From Leptolyngbya sp. PLA1 (GTDB lineage: Bacteria > Planctomycetota > Phycisphaerae > Phycisphaerales > UBA1924): DNA of 64,000 bases. Where the stretch lies: contig QWIH01000008.1 of assembly GCA_021405315.1 (NCBI GenBank), forward strand, positions 1 to 64,000, in the 5' to 3' direction. The notes beneath the pieces are model-generated. The model had not been told where the DNA came from and did no database searches. It saw only the letters and a program-made list of their open reading frames with translations. How positions within the stretch are numbered: position 1 is the stretch's first letter; the number at the start of each line of letters is the position of its first letter. The position numbers and the translations under genes are program-made. Shown here piece by piece: positions 61,530-64,000 of this stretch.

Positions 61530-62978
61530 TCAGCGGATGGCCACCGCGACGTCGGTGCATGCGACTCCACCTAGCGGCAGGTCTGGCAGACTTGCCACCG
61601 CACCGGCCACGTCGAGGAGTTTCGGATCGGTGTAGACGTTGGCCGTCAGGCTAGGGTCGCTGTGCCGCATCGCAGCCTGGGCCGTCCGCAGCGGAACGCC
61701 CGCCTTCGACAGGTGCGTGCCGAAGGTGTGCCGCAGGGCGTGGATGTCAATCGTGCGGCCACGGTCGTCGGTCTTGACGACAACCTCCTTGCCGCCGCGC
61801 TGCTCGACGCGGGCCAGACCCGCGAAGACCAGGTCGCGGTCGAAGATGCGGATCAGCCCGTCTGGCACGTCGAACAGCGGCTCTTCGCTCGGCAGTGCGG
61901 CGGGGATCGGCTCATCCGAGTCGCGGGCGGCCTGCTGCGCCCACGCCAGCCGGTCGGCCAGCCACGCGCGGATGTCTGCGGCAAGGTCGGTCCGCAGCGG
62001 GATCTCCGACCCGCGGCGGTTCTTCTCGTCCCGGGCGTTCAGCAACAGGTGCGGCACCCGACCGCCGAGGTCGACCTGCCCGACGGTAATGCTGGCCAGT
62101 TCGCCCTTCCGCAGGCCGGTGAGCACGAGCGTCTTGTAGATCAGCGCCCGCTCGCGGCCGATGCGCAGCAGGCTCTCGCGCGTCGCGGCCGACACCTTCG
62201 CCTGCGCGTGCCCCTTCGCCTCTCCGCGCCGCACGGTCAGCGCGTCGGCCAGAGGTCGGCGCTGGGCGGCGTCGAGCAGGCGGGCCAGCTCCTCCTCGGT
62301 CAGGGCGCGGCGCTGCCGCCGCGTGTCGGCACGCTGGTCGGCCACGGCGACGGCCAGCAGCGGGTTGTGCGTGAGCCGCCCGGCGCGGACGCACCAGTTG
62401 ACGAACGTCACGCAGGCCTGCCGATAGCCGTTCCGCGTGCCCGCGGACATGCCCTTGTCTGCCTGATCCCGGAGCCACCGCTCGACCGTCGCAGGTGTGA
62501 AGTCGCGGAGGCGCTTCACGCCGCGGTCGGTGGCCACGCGGGCCACCCGGCGGCGGGCCTGGATGTACCAGTGCTCGGTGCTGCCCTTGAGCCGCAGGTG
62601 ATCGCGCCACGCGTCGAGGTTCGTCTCGATCGACTCAGCCCCGTGCCGCGAAGCGGCGTCCTCCTCGGGCGTGATTACGCCGGCGCGGATCAGCTCGGCC
62701 CGACGCACCAGTTGGGCTAGCACGGCCCGTGCGGCGGTCTCATCGGAACAGCCGGTCGGCCGCTCGACCCAGTATCCGGCCGCGTCGCGGAACTTGGCGA
62801 TGTACGACTTGGTCTCGCCGCGAATGCGCACCCGACCGTCGGCAGCGGTGAACACCTCGGCGGTCCGCACTTTGCCGTTGCGGAGTTGGTAGCGGGCCAC
62901 GCGCTTGCCGCGCTGAACGATGATCTCCGCGCCGGGCGGCAGGGGTGCGGTCCAGGCTTTGCGGAACACGGTGCCCAT
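61530..62978 (-). CDS. int: Tyrosine recombinase (integrase) of an integrated element
   Basis: 482 residues from ATG 62978. An N-terminal arm-type region is followed by a SAM-like core-binding domain (RRRVARVATDRGVKRLRDFTPATVERWLRDQADKG, ~142-176). The catalytic domain has TGLR290KGEL, a lysine near K319 (ARDEKNRRGSEIPLR), H413ALR416HTFGTHL, MRH439SD and the nucleophile Y449 in ANVYTD, so all catalytic residues are present. A ~35-residue insert (SDEPIPAALPSEEPLFDVPDG, ~354-374) lies between the beta sheet and HxxR box. This architecture is common in planctomycete element integrases. It sits ~1.1 kb from tRNA-Gly. Confidence 0.94.
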   Translation of the reverse strand: MGTVFRKAWTAPLPPGAEIIVQRGKRVARYQLRNGKVRTAEVFTAADGRVRIRGETKSYIAKFRDAAGYWVERPTGCSDETAARAVLAQLVRRAELIRAGVITPEEDAASRHGAESIETNLDAWRDHLRLKGSTEHWYIQARRRVARVATDRGVKRLRDFTPATVERWLRDQADKGMSAGTRNGYRQACVTFVNWCVRAGRLTHNPLLAVAVADQRADTRRQRRALTEEELARLLDAAQRRPLADALTVRRGEAKGHAQAKVSAATRESLLRIGRERALIYKTLVLTGLRKGELASITVGQVDLGGRVPHLLLNARDEKNRRGSEIPLRTDLAADIRAWLADRLAWAQQAARDSDEPIPAALPSEEPLFDVPDGLIRIFDRDLVFAGLARVEQRGGKEVVVKTDDRGRTIDIHALRHTFGTHLSKAGVPLRTAQAAMRHSDPSLTANVYTDPKLLDVAGAVASLPDLPLGGVACTDVAVAIR

Positions 62979-63114
62979 CGGGCGGGGGTCTCCATCGCCC
63001 CGACCTCGGCGGGTTGCCGGGATCGGGGGTCACAGTCAGGGCTGGCCGGTGGCACGGGTCAAGTCGCTCCCCGGCGGCAAAGCCAGGGGGCGATGCATGT
63101 GGGGATGTGCGGGA

Positions 63115-63804
63115 CTACAGGGCGCTGCGGGCCTTGGCGTGCGCCCGCTCGGCGTCGCTGAGGCGCGCCTCCGCGGCCGCGAGGGCGGCCTTGGCCCGCT
63201 CGAGCTCGGCGTTCAGCCGAGCCTCCTGTTGCTGGCGATCGCGGGAGATGGGGAGCATGCGGAGGTCACGCTCGAGCCGCTGCAGCTCGTCGCGCACTCG
63301 GTTGCGGTCGTTGAAGGCGGTGCACTTGACGGACTCCGCCTCCAGGGCCTTTCGCTCGAGCTCACGACGATCCATGAGTCCGAGCACCTCCTTGGGAAGC
63401 AGCGACTTGGGCAGCAGCCCCTCGTCGTACACCACCATCACGCGGTGGAGCGCTGAGTCGGCCGCGTTCAGCGCCCGCTGAGCATCCTCGGCCGCGAACG
63501 AGGCTGCGTCGGACTCGGCCTCGATCTTGGCGATCTCGGCGCTGCCCTGGGCACGGGTCGCCTCGGCGTGGGCCTTGGCCTTCGCCGCGGCGCGGCGGAG
63601 GGACGCGACGCCATCGGCGGCCTTCATGTCGGCGCGAGCCTCCGTGATGCGGGCGAGGATCTCGTCCGCCTCGGTGGGCTCCATCCCCGCCTCGGCGGCG
63701 AGTTCGGCGAGGCGGTCGGGGGCCTCGCCGGTCCACGCCGACTCGATGAACGAGGCGCGGGCCCGGTGCTTCTTGTTCTGTGCGATCTGAGCGATAGATG
63801 TCAT
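63115..63804 (-). CDS. Coiled-coil protein of unknown function in the integrated element
   Basis: 229 residues from ATG 63804 (AAAGGA ribosome site), which overlaps the upstream gene's stop by ATGA. The frame is open to 63978 but that part belongs to the upstream gene in another frame. Ala/Glu/Arg/Lys-rich helices dominate (SLRRAAAKAKAHAEATRAQGSAEIAKIEAESDAASF and RLNAELERAKAALAAAEARLSDAERAHAKAR), with a short central hinge (VYDEGLLPKSLLPKEVLGL). Size and composition recall phage scaffold-like or small helical structural proteins, but nothing decisive is seen. Confidence 0.72.
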   Translation of the reverse strand: MTSIAQIAQNKKHRARASFIESAWTGEAPDRLAELAAEAGMEPTEADEILARITEARADMKAADGVASLRRAAAKAKAHAEATRAQGSAEIAKIEAESDAASFAAEDAQRALNAADSALHRVMVVYDEGLLPKSLLPKEVLGLMDRRELERKALEAESVKCTAFNDRNRVRDELQRLERDLRMLPISRDRQQQEARLNAELERAKAALAAAEARLSDAERAHAKARSAL

Positions 63805-64000
63805 GGTGCGGTCCTTTCCAAAAGAGGGACTGAGACAACGCCGCGCAGGTACAGCACCCGCGCGACTTCGACGATCTGTGCTTCGTGCTCGCCAACGAGC
63901 CGGGTGGCCAGCCGCGTGATCCACGCGTGCCGCTGCGCCCAGCGCACGGGCTGGTCCTCGATGCCTGAGATGCACCACCGCGCGAGCGAAACGTGGTCGG
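63801..64000 (-). CDS. Partial unknown gene at the window edge
   Basis: The last 65 codons of a minus-strand gene enter from the right edge and stop at TGA 63801-63803, overlapping the next ATG by four bases (ATGA). The visible part (RWCISGIEDQPVRWAQRHAW, then ITRLATRLVGEHEAQIVEVARVLYLRGVVSV) looks helical and soluble. The tight overlap supports it as a real gene co-transcribed with the coiled-coil protein. No family recognised; the N-terminus is outside the window. Confidence 0.6.
   Translation of the reverse strand, partial: DHVSLARWCISGIEDQPVRWAQRHAWITRLATRLVGEHEAQIVEVARVLYLRGVVSVPLLERTAP

Overview
The window is GC-rich, gene-dense bacterial chromosome, and the best reading is a planctomycete of the Phycisphaerae/Phycisphaerales type. 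The evidence is a giant secreted protein with a planctomycete-style N-terminal LE-x-R-x-LL motif (LEKRELL), two exported proteins ending in paired dockerin-like DPD-N-GN-D-DDV repeats, a small membrane protein ending in a CxxCGYNL...CPECG knuckle, and a multiheme cytochrome with an NDLGMHC head. This placement is inference from protein style; no rRNA is present.

Layout. 1-6.2 kb: groEL, a small unknown gene, groES and a receiver-like gene on the minus strand, then rmuC (+), and birA/nadC (-). 6.3-14.3 kb: pgsA (-), then nuoJKLMN (+), the membrane proton-pumping arm of complex I. 14.3-15.1 kb: an unknown membrane protein. 15.7-25.2 kb: one gene for a 3183-residue extracellular beta-repeat protein, closed by a clear intrinsic terminator. 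25.3-29.6 kb: coiled-coil protein, RluB-type pseudouridine synthase translationally coupled to a BrkB/YihY membrane protein, small lipoprotein. 29.75 kb: tRNA-Ala(CGC) with terminator. 30-31.7 kb: arsenic locus with a Cys-rich ArsR and an in-frame fusion of thioredoxin-type arsenate reductase to ArsM methyltransferase. 32-34.4 kb: heptaheme cytochrome and a HAF-repeat/dockerin-like exported protein. 34.4-38.6 kb: DHDPS-family aldolase, M20 peptidase, membrane-anchored small protein, and a dehydratase-ACP-dehydratase lipid cluster. 38.6-44.9 kb: zinc-ribbon membrane protein, RluD, a secreted tandem-repeat protein, CPBP-like membrane protein, thiolase, accD, rpe. 45-51.2 kb: a disrupted UDP-sugar pyrophosphorylase, alpha/beta hydrolase, zinc-ribbon membrane protein, second dockerin-like exported protein, lipoprotein, GH57 glycosidase.

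51.2-60.2 kb is a complete cbb3 oxidase operon on the minus strand, ccoNO(fused)-Q-P-G-H-safE-I-S, with overlapping or nearly touching genes. The two smallest genes, ccoQ and ccoS, are 58 and 46 codons. A divergent Rrf2-family regulator with three FeS-type cysteines sits upstream. Both divergent promoters can be read in the intergenic region, and an AT-rich palindrome covers the cco -10 element.

60.35-64 kb looks like the left end of an integrated element. An intact tRNA-Gly(CCC) is followed by three 12-bp iterons, a DUF1883-TIR protein, a tyrosine recombinase and two genes of unknown function, the last cut by the window edge. The right end is outside the window.

The most interesting items are the ArsC-ArsM fusion, the DUF1883-TIR cargo beside the integrase, the apparently dead metzincin-like domain at the end of the giant protein, the deletion-bearing pyrophosphorylase, and a recurrent TANNNT box 5-7 nt before start codons that suggests leaderless mRNAs.
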